In this document: in pieces, positions 1-12,529 of the stretch | Position numbering within the stretch: position 1 is the first letter of the stretch | Layout: every line of letters starts with the position of its first letter | NCBI GenBank assembly: GCA_030278955.1 | Contig: JAOANR010000005.1 | Location: forward strand, 2,523,431 to 2,587,430 | Source: Hygrophila difformis | Taxonomy: Eukaryota; Streptophyta; Magnoliopsida; Lamiales; Acanthaceae | Reading direction: 5' to 3' | DNA: 64,000 nucleotides | Position numbers and translations under genes: made by a program | Notes under the pieces: generated by a model | Databases searched by the model: none | Told to the model about the DNA's origin: nothing | What the model saw: the letters and a program-made list of their open reading frames with translations, nothing else

Positions 1-134
1 AAAAATTGCAGTATTTATAGTAAGTACCAGATCGTTTACTGGAGGATGTGCGATAGAAGCAGAGCCTACGTCGTTTTATAAAATTTTCCACTTGGTTACT
101 CGATTCAAGTTTGTGTTTTAACTATCAACTACTA

Positions 135-330
135 GACATAATTTAAACTAAGCTATGAAAGCAATTAAAATTATCCTAAAAAGAAGATATAATTATTCTA
201 GAAAGCAGATAAATTTATTCTAAGAAAGCAATTAAAATTATTCTAAGAAAGCGATAAAATCAATTCTACGAAAGCGGTAAAAATTATGCTACGCTATCTA
301 TAATTAATCTAGAAAAGCGGATTTAAAATG
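135..330 (-). repeat. Degenerate short tandem repeat in LTR copy A
   Basis: Five to seven loose copies of a roughly 25-base unit containing AAAGCAATTAAAATTATTCT (the reverse of TTTCTTAGAATAATTTTA in copies B and C). The same array is present in each Athila-type LTR of the window (12535-12660 and 25255-25380), so it is a family property and not a local accident. Confidence 0.75.
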
Positions 331-2410
331 AGACAGAAGGGACAGGAATAAAATAATAAAAATTGGACAAGATTCAGATGAAACACAATTAAACTTTCAT
401 TTTGTTACACAGATCTTAGCTTGGGATAATCCTGTCAGTTAGCTAACTCTCATGCTTTATATACTATGTTCCCTTTAACAAACAGATACTTACAGTAAGA
501 ATTTACATGCTCTTAAGACAACAAAATCTAAGATACCACATACTCATAACTCCCCTTGCAATGCCTTGCAAGAGTATGTTAGTCATATGTGGTGGATAAG
601 AAACACCCGACAAATCATTTATTGAGATTCCAAGTACTCCCATCATTCCCCCGGTCACACCCAAAGATTTTAATCAAGCCCTGAACTATCCCATAACTCT
701 CAAACCTAGAAGCAGTCTCAACACATCCGAGTGACCTCTATAGAAAGCATTTTAAAATAAAGCGGTAAAGAAAGCAATAAAGAAAGCATTTAAAATCCTA
801 TCACTCGAAAGTTTTAAAAGCGTTACCCTGGTAGTATAAGAGAGCCCCAGCCAGGATGACTGGATGTGGATCAAGAATTCCCGGATCTCTGTGAACCGCT
901 CGCAGTGTTCATTTCCTTCCGGGTGGTTATGAGATACAAACTAATGAAACGAATTAATAAATTAGTTCGTTCCGAATGCACTCACTCAGGACTGGAAAAT
1001 AGGCTTTGGCAGAAGAGGATAGTAATTGAAAGAATACTCAACCCTACCTTAGAAAATAACCAAGGCCTACATGTTGCTCCTCTAGTATTATCTCTCACAC
1101 CTTATCTGAATCCAAGTGGACTCTGACTCAATGCAATGTTTAATATCAGATTTCCAACACACAGAAATTTTGGAAAATAATAGATGTTTTGAAAATCATT
1201 CCCTAAACAGGTACTAGACTCTCAATTAAAACACAGATCCTTTCAGTCTAAACTAGACCTAATCGTTGACTCTGCTTCTAAATTCCCACAATCAATCCCT
1301 GGTAAGATATGAGTTAATCATAACTGCGGAATTTATCTATTACTCAGATCCGGATTTTATAAATGAATTTTTGTTGGAAATTTATTATGAGACATCTGAT
1401 TAAAATCAAGACTTCTATATCCAAGGGAAGGATCCCAAAATAATTAGACCACAATATTTACATAATATTATCATGCATAAATTTATAAAGAAATGTAAAA
1501 ATTAAATTAACCCAAAATATAAGGTGGGTTTAGACAGAATGTGATACACAGAGATGAAATAGCCGAGATGAGAAGAATTTATTTTTGGCTAAAAAGATGG
1601 CAAAACGATTGGGTGGACTGCAAACATCTGCTGTCCAGTTTCCCTCTCATTTGGGTGGAATGATTTTTAGACAGTGGAATGCCTTAAATGACAGTTGCCG
1701 CCGTCATATTAGACTCCACTATCTGCAAATTTGGATAAAAACCCACATGTTCTATTACTGCAATAATTATTAGACAACATTGGCATATGTCATCGAACAT
1801 TACTGCAACTCTAGATTCAGGTTTGAAATTAAGATAAAGAAAATAAAATTGTATCCAGACAGGAGTTGGCTGAGTAGCTATTTCACTTCCCGGTGAAGGG
1901 ACCATTCGCCAGAGCTTCCACCAACCACTGTCCGGACCATGCAAAATTGATAGTTAACACCCAAACTACGAGTTATTTAACTTCCCGATGAAGGGACCAT
2001 TCGCAAACATTAGTTTGAGATATCTCTTATCACTCATTTCACACAACACGAGAAATACCAAAATAAATAAAAGAAAATATTTTTGGATTTTAATAAATAA
2101 AGAAAAATAATCTTGTATGAGAGACATTGGTTTCTCATGCAAGGTATGAAAATTATTCCATAATCACTCTTTATGGTCTAAATAATCTCTCATTCCATAA
2201 TTAATTAATTACAGTCCGGATTATATACTTAGATCATGAGAGTTTAATTTTGTAGAAAATACTTTTAATGGAAAATTGAATAAAGTTCTTTATATCAAAT
2301 TAATCATGGGTTGAGATCATTGGATTTCAACCTCAAAATATTAATATAAAGGTTCAATTAATTAATAAGATGAGATGGAGAATAAAAATCTGGCAAAAAG
2401 GGTGCCATTT

Positions 2411-2890
2411 ACGACGCTAGACAGATATTACGACGTGATCCTAGGATCACGTCGTGAGGCTAGCGACGTCATGGGTGGGTGAGAATAATTTTTGGAAATT
2501 TTGGAATAAATGGTGTTATGTACGACGCTAACCTTAATTACGACGTGAAACAAGTTTCACGGCGTAGGTTTGACATCATGCATGTAGGTTAGAAATTTAG
2601 AAAGCTACGACGCTAGACTGAGAGGTTACGACGTGATCCTAGGATCACGTCGTGATACTAGCGTCGTAGGGACAGAGTTTTAGAAATTTTTCAAAAAGAG
2701 AGAGGTTACGACGCTAGTCATTAAATTACGACGTGATCCTAGGATCACGTCGTGAGTCTAGCGTCGTAGGTGGGATTTTTGTGAAATTTTTGAAGTAATT
2801 TTGGCATACTCCCGTCGTGAGAGAGGGAAAAATTACGTCGTGATCCATGGGATCACAACGTGAGTCTCACGACGTGAGCATTGTTTTTTG
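2411..2890. repeat. CpG-rich palindromic array, ACGACG type
   Basis: Three perfect 26-base palindromes (each arm ACGACGTGATCCT followed by its reverse complement) lie at 2430-2455, 2628-2653 and 2728-2753. A fourth, decayed one lies near 2836-2865. Each is flanked further out by the opposed words TACGACGCTAG and CTAGCGTCGTA, so each unit is a nested inverted repeat. The array lies where copy B carries its own CpG-word array (about 10030-10480), but the words differ. Confidence 0.9.
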
Positions 2891-3576
2891 ATGAAGTTCA
2901 AGATCCATTATTTGGTATTAACCATTTATGTCGTGACACTATGCGTGCCCTGACATGGTGCATGCCAAAAATGTCTCAAGTACCTCAAAGTTTAAATTTA
3001 TGCACAAATATTAAAATGTCATCCACTTTTTAGATCTATCTCACTAAAACTAAAAATAAAATAAGAATAACAACTAAAAAGTAATAAAAACAACCACAAA
3101 GCAAAAATAAAGTCTAAACTACACTAATAAATCTATAAAGGAATGGGCATTCAACATTTAAGCATTTATTAATCTAGAAAGCATTAAATCTAACTAAAAC
3201 ATAAAAAAATGGTCAAGTGACCAAAAATTGCAAAATAAAGCAATTAACATTATGGAAGTGATCCATAACATACTTTTGGTGGAACATTTTCTTCATTAAT
3301 ACCAAAATATGGTTCAAACATACCTATTGATTAAGTGTTTCAAACCCCCAAAAAAATACAAATAAAAAACTGTAAAATATAAAAATATGGCTAACTAAAT
3401 CTAACAACCCATTTACAAACTAAAAACAAGAAATTAAAACTAAAGCTAGATGGAAACTACATTACATAAAAATAATCTACCTATTCTACCTATGAGCTAG
3501 AGCCCACTGCTCTCTCCAAGAACAGGAAAATATTTTTGTGTTGTGTGGCTGGTACTGTTCAAGACATCAAATCAGC

Positions 3577-3584
3577 TATTTATA
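3577..3584 (-). promoter_or_regulatory. LTR TATA box, copy A
   Basis: TATAAATA on the minus strand, in the context GGTTTACCCCTATAAATAGC. It occupies the same relative place as the TATA boxes in the two copy-B LTRs, just after a conserved CTAGGGTTT block. Confidence 0.6.
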
Positions 3585-3747
3585 GGGGTAAACCCTAGCT
3601 CCAATGGGTCCACTTAATTTGCTACGGGAAGGACGGGAGTTCGAGGTCCGGGAAAAGACAAGACTATTTTGTATGTGGGACCTCAGGTCCCAGGACCGTC
3701 TAATTATTTCAACACATGGGAAATTTTGAAATATTGGAGAATTGGAC

Positions 3748-3950
3748 TACGACGTGAAGCAATTCGGGCACCTGATCCAGCTTAGCGTCGTAGTTTTTAA
3801 TCCCACGTCGTAGTTTTTTGTGTTTGGCGTCGTAGCTTTCAGTCCCACCTTGTAGCCTTTTGTGTTTGGCGTCGCAACTCCTTGATTTTTTTCCTCTCTC
3901 ACGTCGTAGCTCTCTCTTCTTTTCTTTGTTGTCTCACGTCGTAGCATTCA
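3748..3950 (-). repeat. Second ACGACG-word array of LTR copy A
   Basis: At least six copies of CTACGACG or a close variant, spaced 25-45 bases apart and all in the same direction (plus-strand CGTCGTAG). They lie upstream of the copy A promoter. Copy B has an equivalent upstream array at about 9070-9310 made of GTCGCGAC words. Confidence 0.8.
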
Positions 3951-4059
3951 TTCTTTTCTGTTCTGGGTTTTGTTTTCTGAAATTGGGGAAATAGTTTTGA
4001 GGGTCTTCCTCCTTAATTTCTTGCTTGCGTTTTCTGGCTGCTGGGTTTGAGAGCATCTG

Positions 4060-4843
4060 ATTAAGGTGAGAGGCGGCGGCTGGACTTGGACAGAACAGCG
4101 ACGGAGAGGAAAGCTGTTGGCGGCAGGGAGTGACTAGACGGAGATGGGGCTTCGGAGGTGGAGCGGTGGTGACCGGATCTGGGATATCGGAGCTTGGGGA
4201 GAGGGCGAGTCAGACGCCGGATGGGGCTGCTGGAGGCACGGCGAGCTCGCCGTTCATGAAGATGGAAATGGGTGTTCGAACGAATTTTGGCGGAGACGAA
4301 GAAGATGATGATGATTCCGGCTGTTGAAGCCGCTGCCTGTGTTGTACCGTTCAATTTTAGAATTGGGAATTTGGGGAAGATGACGATGGAAGCTTGGTTT
4401 GGGCGCTGGCGGATCTGGGGGTTGTGATGATGTGAGACGGGAATGGTGTGGAAGGCAAGTGGTGGCTGTTGACCGGAGGGACGGAGAAGGAGGCGGGGCA
4501 GGAGGAGGCCGGGCTGGTGGTGGCGAGAAGAAGGCGGCAAATCTGGTGGTGAGTGAAGGAGACGGAGGTGTCGCCGGAGGCGAGGTGGAGAAGATGATGA
4601 TGGTGGTGGAGCTTCAATTTTCAATTTGCCATTGTCGGGAAGATGACTTGTGGAAGATTGGAAGTGGGCGGCTTTTCGGCGATCTTTGGGATGGCCGAAG
4701 GTGATGAGTGAGACGCCGGAGGGGGCTGCGGTGGTTGATCGGAAATTGGAAATGGTGGTGGTGCCTGCTGCTTCAGTTTTCCGTTTCCAATTGCAATTTG
4801 GTGAATTGGGCAAGACAACCTGTGGGGCCCACCTGTAATTCAA
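4060..4843. other. GC-rich, triplicated block inside LTR copy A
   Basis: A sharply GC-richer block in AT-rich surroundings, open in several frames on both strands. It is built of about three decayed tandem units. Anchors such as GGGAAGATGAC (near 4374, 4636) and CAATTTT-like followed by GAATTGGG recur at intervals of about 200-260 bases, together with GCCGGAGG-like segments. Copies B and C have no counterpart of this length. No protein family was recognised in any frame. It could be captured host DNA or an amplified LTR segment. Long ORFs called here are best explained by base composition. Confidence 0.5.
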
Positions 4844-5037
4844 TTTTTTTTTTTTTTTTTGCTGGACAGCCAATTTAGGCTAGGGAGGGTGCGCCAGGCT
4901 AATAACGGGGGAACCAGGTGCCCGCTGCGTCTGCTGCAAGGAGGGGCTTTACCTGGTTAGGGGGGAAGGCCTAAGTCGTAAAGAAATCTTCACGGTTCGC
5001 ACCTATCTTGGCTAGACAGTCAGCAACGGTATTACCC
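4844..5037 (-). pseudogene. L1 ORF2 C-terminal end and poly-A tail
   Basis: Read on the minus strand from 5037, this is the last part of the LINE RNase H domain. The asparagine, aspartate and alanine of the NTVADCLAK segment correspond to the conserved end of plant L1 RNase H. One TAG (complement of 4971-4973) breaks the frame before the terminal FPPN...LLAAD segment that recurs in the other L1 tails of this window. The natural stop is at 4899-4901 and the poly-A follows after a short 3' UTR. It continues the ORF2 described at 26998-30899. Confidence 0.85.
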
Positions 5038-7515
5038 TGTAACACCCCGGTTTTTGGTCACCTAGGTCGGGGTGTCACCGCCACACCTCCCTAGCAAGAT
5101 ACGGTTTCTCCGAGCTCACTAAAGAGATGCAAGGCTATGGTTTTTCACAATTTAAAATATTCAAACAGCCCATTCATATATAATTTTAAAAATAATACAT
5201 CGAAGTTGTAGCGGAAAGTAATAATTACATATGTATAATGCAGCGGAATTTAAATATAGCCAACACGGCCAGAATACGGGTTAAACAGGCCCGTTCATGC
5301 AAGATCTAGTCTAAAAAAATAATTCAACATAATATATCTTCCCAAAGTTCCCATGTATGCATATGACGATGCATAATTCTCAACTCTGAAAGAAAAAGGA
5401 AAAATATGGTTTGGTCAGCAAAAACTTGCTGAGTAAGTTAACACATACATAATTATGGGGTTTCAAGCCTTTAATTAAATTTAAGGAAAACATGTGCATA
5501 ATTTAATCTATTCATTTAATCGCATAATTTAAAAGTCATGGATTTCATAAGATCATAAATATAGCTTGCAAAGTAATTAAATAAATTGCCATAAATATAA
5601 AAGCACAATTTAATACAGATTTAATTTGGAATTCTCGCAACCTTCTCGCTTCCTATCTTTTAGAGATCACCATCGCTAGGGCTCTTATGTCCGCCAGCCT
5701 TACGCCTGGGCTCTTATGTCCACAAGTATCATGGTCGATCTTTTAATTAGAGTTAATCCGTCCGCTAGCCATACGATCAGTGTTTCGCTAGGGCTCTTAC
5801 GTTAACCTAGACATACACTTGGGCTCTTATGTCCCAAGCCGCAGAGAACATTGACAGTATCTAACTTAGTCATAACCCGCCATATTTTAATCTTCTCGTT
5901 TCGTGTATCTTATTTCAAAGAATTTCTACTCGTTTCAACCTTAAAGGCTAACTTCACCGTTTCAACAAGATTTCAAGATTTAACCCCCGGTAAACCACTG
6001 TTTACTCTAAAATTTATTAAAAATCGAGTTTAATTCCAAAAATTCTGAAATTTTACCACTGACTCATAAACATTGATATGAACAACTTTCGTGTTTTAAC
6101 TTTTTCAATCCGAGATACCGAAATAGGTCAAAAACATCAATTTTCGTCATAACATTAATCTGTCCGAATTTCGTGTACAGCAGTTCAAGATTATCAAGAT
6201 CTATCATAGCAAATCAACTCCAAACTTAATGAAATTTTACAGAGACCTTCTTAATACATTTATCTACAACTTTCATGCTCGGCTAAAGATCTAAACCCGC
6301 ATGTAACTAATGTCAAAAACGTCATCAAGATCGGACCTAAGTTCTGTCAAGAAATTCAAGATCCAAGTTTCAGCAGTTCGGTTTCGGGAGGATTTCAAAT
6401 ATCAAAACGTCTCCAAAAATTCTGAAAATTTTACAGTAGATAGATCTAAGCCTTAGGAACGTTTTTTGTGTTTTTATGTTTTTCTGATCGAAGACGTTTT
6501 AAGGTTCGTAAAAATTCGACAAAACTGTTGCGCCGGTAGAAAACGTATATTGACAGATTTATGAAAGATTTGATGAAGCTTTTAGTTTTACGTGTTTTAA
6601 TTACTCCCAAAACCATGTAAGCGTTAACTTACTGATTCGTAGATGTCCGGGATCATCTATTTCGAAGGCGTGGCTTCCAGTCCACCGTTTATCCTCTCCG
6701 TTCGTCGGGTTCTACGTTTTAGATCCGATTCGGGGTGTAAAGAAGAAAAGAAGAGAGTTAGGGTTTCGTTTTTGAATTAAAAACGAGATGGATGAACGGA
6801 TCTACTTACCGCAGTGTTAGAAGAGATCCAAATTCGTCCACGGCAGTCCCCGTTCGGTTTTGGTGCCTCCGATGACTTCCGGATCTAGGGTTTTGTGTAT
6901 AGAGAGTATCGTAGAGTTTTTGAAAAGTGTTCGGAGCTTTTCGAAAGTGTTACTTATAGGCAAACATGACCTTGGAACGTCCAAGGTCTGCCTTAATAGT
7001 CTTGAGCCGAAAGGTGTTCAACCGAAGTCGGAAAATCCGGATTCGAGCGAGTAAATCTCGCACGGGGCGTTTCTGCTAGATGGCGCGGCCATGGCGCGCT
7101 CCCAAGCCAACCACCGCGCGGCCAGCGCGCCACTCATGCCTGGACTCTGGTCCGGGCGGGTCGTGCGATCCGTCGCGCTCTTCCTCCTCTCTTCCGGACT
7201 TCTATCCCTCTATGTTCTCGGATTCGGATTTCCGGGATATCTTCGGGCTCCTATTCCCTATCGTCATTTTATTCGGGTCTAAATTTACATGTGGACTCGA
7301 GTTATTGAGTCCATCGATATTGGGTTCACGTGTGACCATTTATTTGACTAAATTGTTTTCGGCTTCCCGGGTTCTCGAAATTTTGATTCCTTTTTAATTT
7401 AAATTCCATTTCTCATTCGATTAAATTTATTTATTGATTTGCTGAGTTTATTTATTTATTGTATTTATTTTATTTATTGTATTTATTTTATGTTGGAAAA
7501 TTCTCGGGTATCACA
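5038..7515 (-). repeat. 3' LTR of the gag-only element
   Basis: On the minus strand this starts TGTGATACCCGAG at 7515, directly after the purine-rich tract TTAAGGAGGGTAGAC, and ends CCGGGGTGTTACA at 5038, giving 2,478 bp. It contains the CTTACTCAGCAAG-like segment (near 5420-5440) common in plant Ty3 LTRs. The last 240 bp (5038-5278) is the inverse of the short 5' LTR at 26747-26997. Confidence 0.65.
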
Positions 7516-7761
7516 GTCTACCCTCCTTAAGAATCAACTTCGTCCTCGAAGTTGTGTTTCGGCTTTTCTCGTGCTAAGGTCTTTTGTTTGTTTTATTATT
7601 TTGTGACTGAACTTAGAATTAAAACTTTTAAGCTGCCTACGTACCCTATGAAGGGATCAAGCCATAACGTAGTTCAAAACAATTTGAATTTGTTTGTTTA
7701 CGATTTAGGATACATCTTATCGAATCGAACTCCGAAAAATAAATTTCTACGGGGTATCACA
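7516..7761 (-). other. Second purine tract and second LTR-start-like boundary
   Basis: A second junction of the same kind lies 246 bp before the first: purine tract AAGGGGGAGAGGA (complement of 7762-7774), then TGTGATACCCCG from 7761. The interval ends with a GGACGAAGTTGATTCTTAAG segment that looks like the extreme 3' end of a chromovirus pol region. It may be a chimera between two related elements or an LTR truncated by recombination. Confidence 0.5.
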
Positions 7762-7802
7762 TCCTCTCCCCCTTAGGACTTCAGTTATGTCCCCATAACT
7801 GC

Positions 7803-8753
7803 CTATTTATTATTCTCAAGAGGGTTCGGGTTTTGGTCTTGTTCCTCGTCCCTCTCTCCTTGCCGAAGGTTCACCAAATCTACTCTCTTTTCGATCGCCT
7901 CCTCTGGCATTCGACATCCACCAGCCTTGTGACCAAGCTTGCCGCACCTACGGCAGGTTCCAGGCTTCGGGCATTGGCGCACCAGATGTGCATGGTTGCA
8001 TCGTGGGCAGCGTGGTATAAACGCACCACGGTTGTCGTCTCCCCCATTGTTGAGACCTTTATTTCCTTTCCTTCGGGATCCATTGTCTTCCCTATCCTTT
8101 TTTCTCAAGTCCTTGCGAGTCCTTGTTCGACTCACCATGTTCCTTACGCTTCAATTGCTGGATTCGAGCAATTGTTACAGCACGGTCATATATCATCTGC
8201 AGGTTCGTGAATTGTCCTACTGCAAGTATTTCCCGGATATTAAGGTTCAGACCCATCTCGAATTTCTGAGCCTTGTCAGAGTCGGTTGGTACTATCCTCG
8301 CAGCGAATCGTACTAGCTCATTGAATTTACTGTAGTATTCTTGTACGTTTGTACACCTTGCTTTAAGTTGATGAATTCCTCGTACTTCGCAGTCTTGGTG
8401 CTCAGTGGGTAGAATCTTTCCCTCAAAGCTTCCTTAAGTTCTTCCCAGGTGTAGGCTTCTTCGTCTTCCACTGAATTCGCTTGGAGATTTTGCCACCACT
8501 AATCGGCTTCGCCTCCTAGGTAGTAGGTCACTACGTGTATCTTCTCCTCATCAGGGCACTTGATAGCATTCAAGAGCTTATCAAAGGTACCGATCCAACC
8601 TTCCAACTTCGCCGGATCCCCTTGGCCGTCATAATGGGGTGGGTTGTAAGGGTTCACTAATGCCAAGTAGTTGACTCGGGCTACTGGCGGAGGTACTGTT
8701 TGTGCCCTATGCACCTCGGCATTTCCTAATGCTACAAGGACTTCCTCCATAGT
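7803..8753 (-). pseudogene. Ty3 gag, middle and C-terminal part (broken)
   Basis: The minus-strand continuation of the gag that begins at 26068. From 8750 it encodes the Retrotrans_gag core (YYLGGEAD, then WWQNL and RERFYP segments). A TAG at 8496-8498 and later stops break it. From 8138 to 7803 the frame is open again and carries two zinc knuckles. The first is C-P-R-C-N-H-A-H-L-V-R-Q-C (CX2CX3HX4C) and the second C-R-R-C-G-K-L-G-H-K-A-G-G-C (standard CX2CX4HX4C). The natural stop is just before the purine tract, so no pol follows. Its role would be capsid formation and RNA packaging for a parasite of an autonomous chromovirus. The Athila B insertion and the stops make this copy dead. Confidence 0.85.
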
Positions 8754-9069
8754 TGATAATGGCCAGAAATGACCATTATTTTCAATCCATTTCCGTGTCT
8801 GAAACGGGCATTTGATCGCATTCCGGTCTTATATTAAATAAGAAAGCAGTTGAATTGGACTGATTTATGCATAATTGTAAAAATATTGAGCTGGTATGAA
8901 AAATGCATAAATATGTAATTTTATTACATATTTATGTCAGAAAAATCCAAAAACATGAGAAAAAGAAAAGAAAAGAAAAAGGAATGAAAAAAGATGGGGA
9001 AAAGAAAGAAAAGCCCACAAAAAGAACAATTTCGGCCCATCTGGCCCAATTCAGTGTGTCCAGGAACAC

Positions 9070-9310
9070 CCGGTCGCGGAAGCTCCTGTGTCGCGGTCCA
9101 TGGCCTCGCGACACAAGAAGGTTTGGCGACACAACATTCAGCATGAAGAAGAAGCCATGTCCCCAGTCCCAGTCGCGGAAGCCCGGTCGCGATCCATTGC
9201 CTAGCGATACAGGCATGGCTAGCGACACAGATACACAAATTGAAGACCAAGACCCTGTCGAGAAGCCTTGCCACATGCAGTGTTGTTCCGCGACACACTG
9301 TGATGTGTGT
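9070..9310. repeat. GTCGCGAC-word array upstream of LTR promoter
   Basis: About ten copies of GTCGCGAA, GTCGCGGT, GCGACACA and their complements within 240 bases, paired in opposite directions. It corresponds to the CTACGACG array of LTR copy A at 3748-3950. Confidence 0.8.
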
Positions 9311-9368
9311 GATGTCTTGAGACACAATGGGCTTCAGACAAAGGCCCATGGGCCTAGGGTTTCACTTC

Positions 9369-9376
9369 TATAAGTA
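9369..9376 (+). promoter_or_regulatory. LTR TATA box, 5' copy (changed)
   Basis: TATAAGTA here against TATAAATA in the 3' LTR (22101-22108), after the conserved CTAGGGTTTCACTTC. The A-to-G change could weaken the 5' promoter, which is the one that would drive full-length RNA. Confidence 0.6.
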
Positions 9377-10029
9377 TGAGGTGATTCACTTGAGACAAGG
9401 AGTTTTTGTTTTTTTGGTTAGAAAAAAATTACTCTTGAAGGCAGAAGGGAGCATCCAGTTCTTAGGTAGTGTAGTTAGTTTTTATTTTTTTGTATTATTT
9501 AATTATGTCCATAGTTTAGCATAGTTAGTTTTAGTTTTTATGTTTTCCACTGTTCCAGTGGTTAGGTAGCCAGTTTTTTACCATATTTTTCTTGCTAAAC
9601 TTTGTTTTTTAGGGTTTTGTAATACCCAAATCATGGGTATTAACATACCCACTTAATAATATGGGAAAATATTCACTAAATGTGTCCCAAATCATGAAAT
9701 GGGTTTCACACCCCATGGATTTATCACTGCTTTCCTTTTCTTTTGGGTCATTTGACCTTTATTTCCCATTTTATGTCACTGTTTAGTGACTTTCTCTTTG
9801 GATAATGTTACATGTATATGAGTGATCACACCTAGATTAGGATTCTGCTTTATTTTAAATACTGTTCCAGTTTAGTTTATCTTTTGTTCAAGCATGTTCT
9901 AGCTAGATTTAGAATTTCTTTGGTTATTTTCAGGTTAATTTTACTTTTGAATCTGAAATGGGTGAGATCACGCGTAATGCATGCCACTTTTCCACTTTAC
10001 TTTTCTGACATGTGTCCTGAACACACTCA

Positions 10030-10480
10030 TATCGCTAGCCACTTCCTGTCGCGAGACCACGTCTAGCGACAGGAGGGCAGTTTAGTGACATGAGTGCCAA
10101 AGAACACTTGACAAATTTTAAAACCGTCGGTCGCGAGGCAACCCTGTCCGAACCCACGGTTCGCGACACAACCCTTGATTAGCGACCGAGGACCCAAATG
10201 CTTGCGATTTTATTCTGGAAGGGCTCTGTCGCGAAACCCTTGTCGCGGACCCACGGTCCGCGACACACCCCTTGTTCCGCGACCGAGAATTATGCCCTTG
10301 TTGAATTTTCAAACCTTGTATCGCTAGACCCTTGTCGCGAGGTCATGCCTAGCGACACGGATTTTTGTCTAGCGACACAACAAACCCTAATTTTCAAAAT
10401 ATCCAATCTCTTATTTCCCACCTCTCTGTCATGATCCCCCTGTCGTGGACCCACGGTTCACGACACAAACTCTATCTCAT
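10030..10480. repeat. Second GTCGCGAC-word array of the 5' LTR
   Basis: Alternating opposed words such as TCGCTAG, GTCGCGAG, GTCGCGGACCCACGG and CCGCGACAC over 450 bases, forming many short inverted repeats. It occupies the position of the palindromic ACGACG array of copy A (2411-2890). The 3' LTR repeats it at about 22745-23195. Confidence 0.8.
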
Positions 10481-12529
10481 GACATGCATGGCACCTTCTT
10501 GCCAAATTTTCATTCTCCATCTTCCCCCATTAATTAATTGAACCTTTGTATTAACATTTTGAGGTTGAAATCTAATGATCTCAACCCATGATTAATTTGA
10601 TATAAAGAATTTTGTTCAATTCCTCATTAAAAGATTATTCTACACAGGATTGAACTCTAATGATCTAAGTACATAATCCGGACTGTAATTATTAATTATG
10701 GAATGAGAGATTATTTAGACCATAAGGAGTAATCATGGATTTATTTCCATATCCTTGCATGAGAAACCAATGTCTCTCATGCAAGAATGTGTTCTTCATT
10801 TATTTTTTTTGTCTTTTCCGTGTTGTGTGAAACAGCTAGTAAGGAATATATCAGACTAATGTTGGCGGGTATTCCCACACGGATAAACTAGCTCGTAGTC
10901 TGAATATTAATTACTAGTTGTTATTTTGCATGGTCCGGATAGTGGTCGGTGGAAGCCTTGGCGGTTCGTCCATCCGGGATTATAATAGCTGCTCAGCTGA
11001 CTCCTATCCGGATACAGTTTCCTCTTCTTTATCTTATTTTCAAACCTGAATTTTGAGCTGTAATATTATCCAATAGTGTCGATCAACACTGTTTGAATGG
11101 TACTACAGTGAGAAAATATGTAGGTTTTTCTCTTATTTCACAGATAGTAGAAGCCTTGATGATAGCGATCACTGTCGTTTAAGGTCTTCTACTGTCTAAA
11201 ATCATCTCACCTTAATGATTAGGAAACTGGACCACAGATAACCGCAACCCAATTAACCCTAATTGTTTTGTCATTTCTTTAGCCAAAATTCTTCTTATCT
11301 CCGGCTATTACATCTCTGTGTTTCACATTCTGTCTAAACCCACCTTATATTTTGGGTTAATTTAATTTTACACCCCCTTATAAAATTATGCATGATAATA
11401 TTACGAAATATTGTGGTCTAATTATTTTGGGATCCTTCACTTGGACATAGAAGTCTTGTTTTTAATCAGATGTCTCACACTAAATTTCCAATAAAAATTT
11501 ATTTATAAAATCCGGATCTGAGTAAGGAATAAATTCCACAGTTATGACTAATTCATATTCTACTAGGGGTTGATTTTGGGAAATTAGAAGCAGAGTCGGC
11601 GATTAGGTCTCACCTAGACTGAAAGGATCTGTGTTTTAGTTGAGAGTCTAGTACCTGTTTAGGGAATGATTTTCAAATCAATTATTTTCCGAAATTGCTG
11701 TGTGTTGGGAATCTAGTCTTAACTATTACACCGAGATGGGATCCACTTGGATTCAAAGACAGTGTGATGGATAATTCTAGAGGAACAACACTCAGGCCTT
11801 TGTCATTTGCTAAGATAGGGTTGAGTTCCTTTCAACTGCTATCCTCTTCTGCCAAAGCCTATTTTTGAGTACTGAGTGAGTGCATCCGGAACGAACTAAT
11901 TTATTAGTTCGTTTCATTAGTTTGTATCTCATAACCACCCGGAAGGAAGTGAACACTGCGAGCGGTTCACCGAGATCCGGGAATTCTTGATCCACATCCG
12001 TTCATCCTGACTGGGGGCTCTTCTTATACTACCAGGGTAACTCTTTTGATACCTCCAAGTGATAGGATTTTAAGTGCTTTCTTTACCAGTTTCTTTTAAA
12101 TGCTTTCTTTAGAGGTCACTCGGATGTATTGAAAGTAGCGGAACTGCTTCTAGGTTTGAGAGTTATGGGATAGTTCAGGCTTGATTAGAATCTTTGGGTG
12201 TGACCGGGGGAATGATAGGAGTACTTGACACTTCAACTAATGATTTGTCAGGTGTTGCTTGTCCACCACAGATTAATAATATACCTTAGCAATGCATTGC
12301 AAGGGTAGTTATGTGTCTGTGGTATCTTAGAATTTGTTGCCTTAAGAGCATGTAACCTCTTACTGTAAGTACCTGTCTGTTAAAGGGAACATGGTATAGA
12401 GAGCATGAGAGTTAGCTAACTGAAGGATTATCCCAAACAAAGATCTGTGTAATTAAAATGGAAGTTTAACTGTGTTTCATCTGAATCTTGTCCAATTTTT
12501 ATTATTTTCTTCTTGTCCCTTCTGTCTCA

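Larger units (their letters stand above)
1..4843 (-). mobile_element. Athila-type 5' LTR, copy A (larger part)
   Basis: Read on the minus strand, 1-2390 matches base for base, with scattered changes, the middle and end of the two complete Athila-type LTRs in this window (about 10530-12815 and 23250-25540). 2400-3640 matches their promoter-bearing front half more loosely. The LTR start is found far away at 32961, because an L1 LINE with further insertions separates it from 4843. Upstream of the LTR start there is no purine-rich tract, so I read it as the 5' LTR of a minus-strand element whose interior lies beyond position 1. A solo LTR cannot be excluded. It is visibly more diverged than copies B and C, fitting its place as the outermost and oldest layer. 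Confidence 0.85.

Noticed and set aside
4061..4873. A 270-codon minus-strand ORF and overlapping plus-strand ORFs in the GC-rich LTR block
   Set aside because: Open in several frames because of base composition; low-complexity Pro/Ser/His translation, no family, and it runs through the L1 poly-A junction.
8903..9373. Overlapping ORFs of 131-156 codons in both LTR copies (also 21656-22105)
   Set aside because: They lie on both strands over the CpG-word array and LTR promoter. The repetition between LTRs is DNA identity, not protein conservation.
11810..11995. Recurring MDQEFPDL-type ORF in three places (also 866-1126 and 24532-24717)
   Set aside because: It is the same LTR segment in copies A, B and C. 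The frame is not kept in copy A, so no conserved protein.
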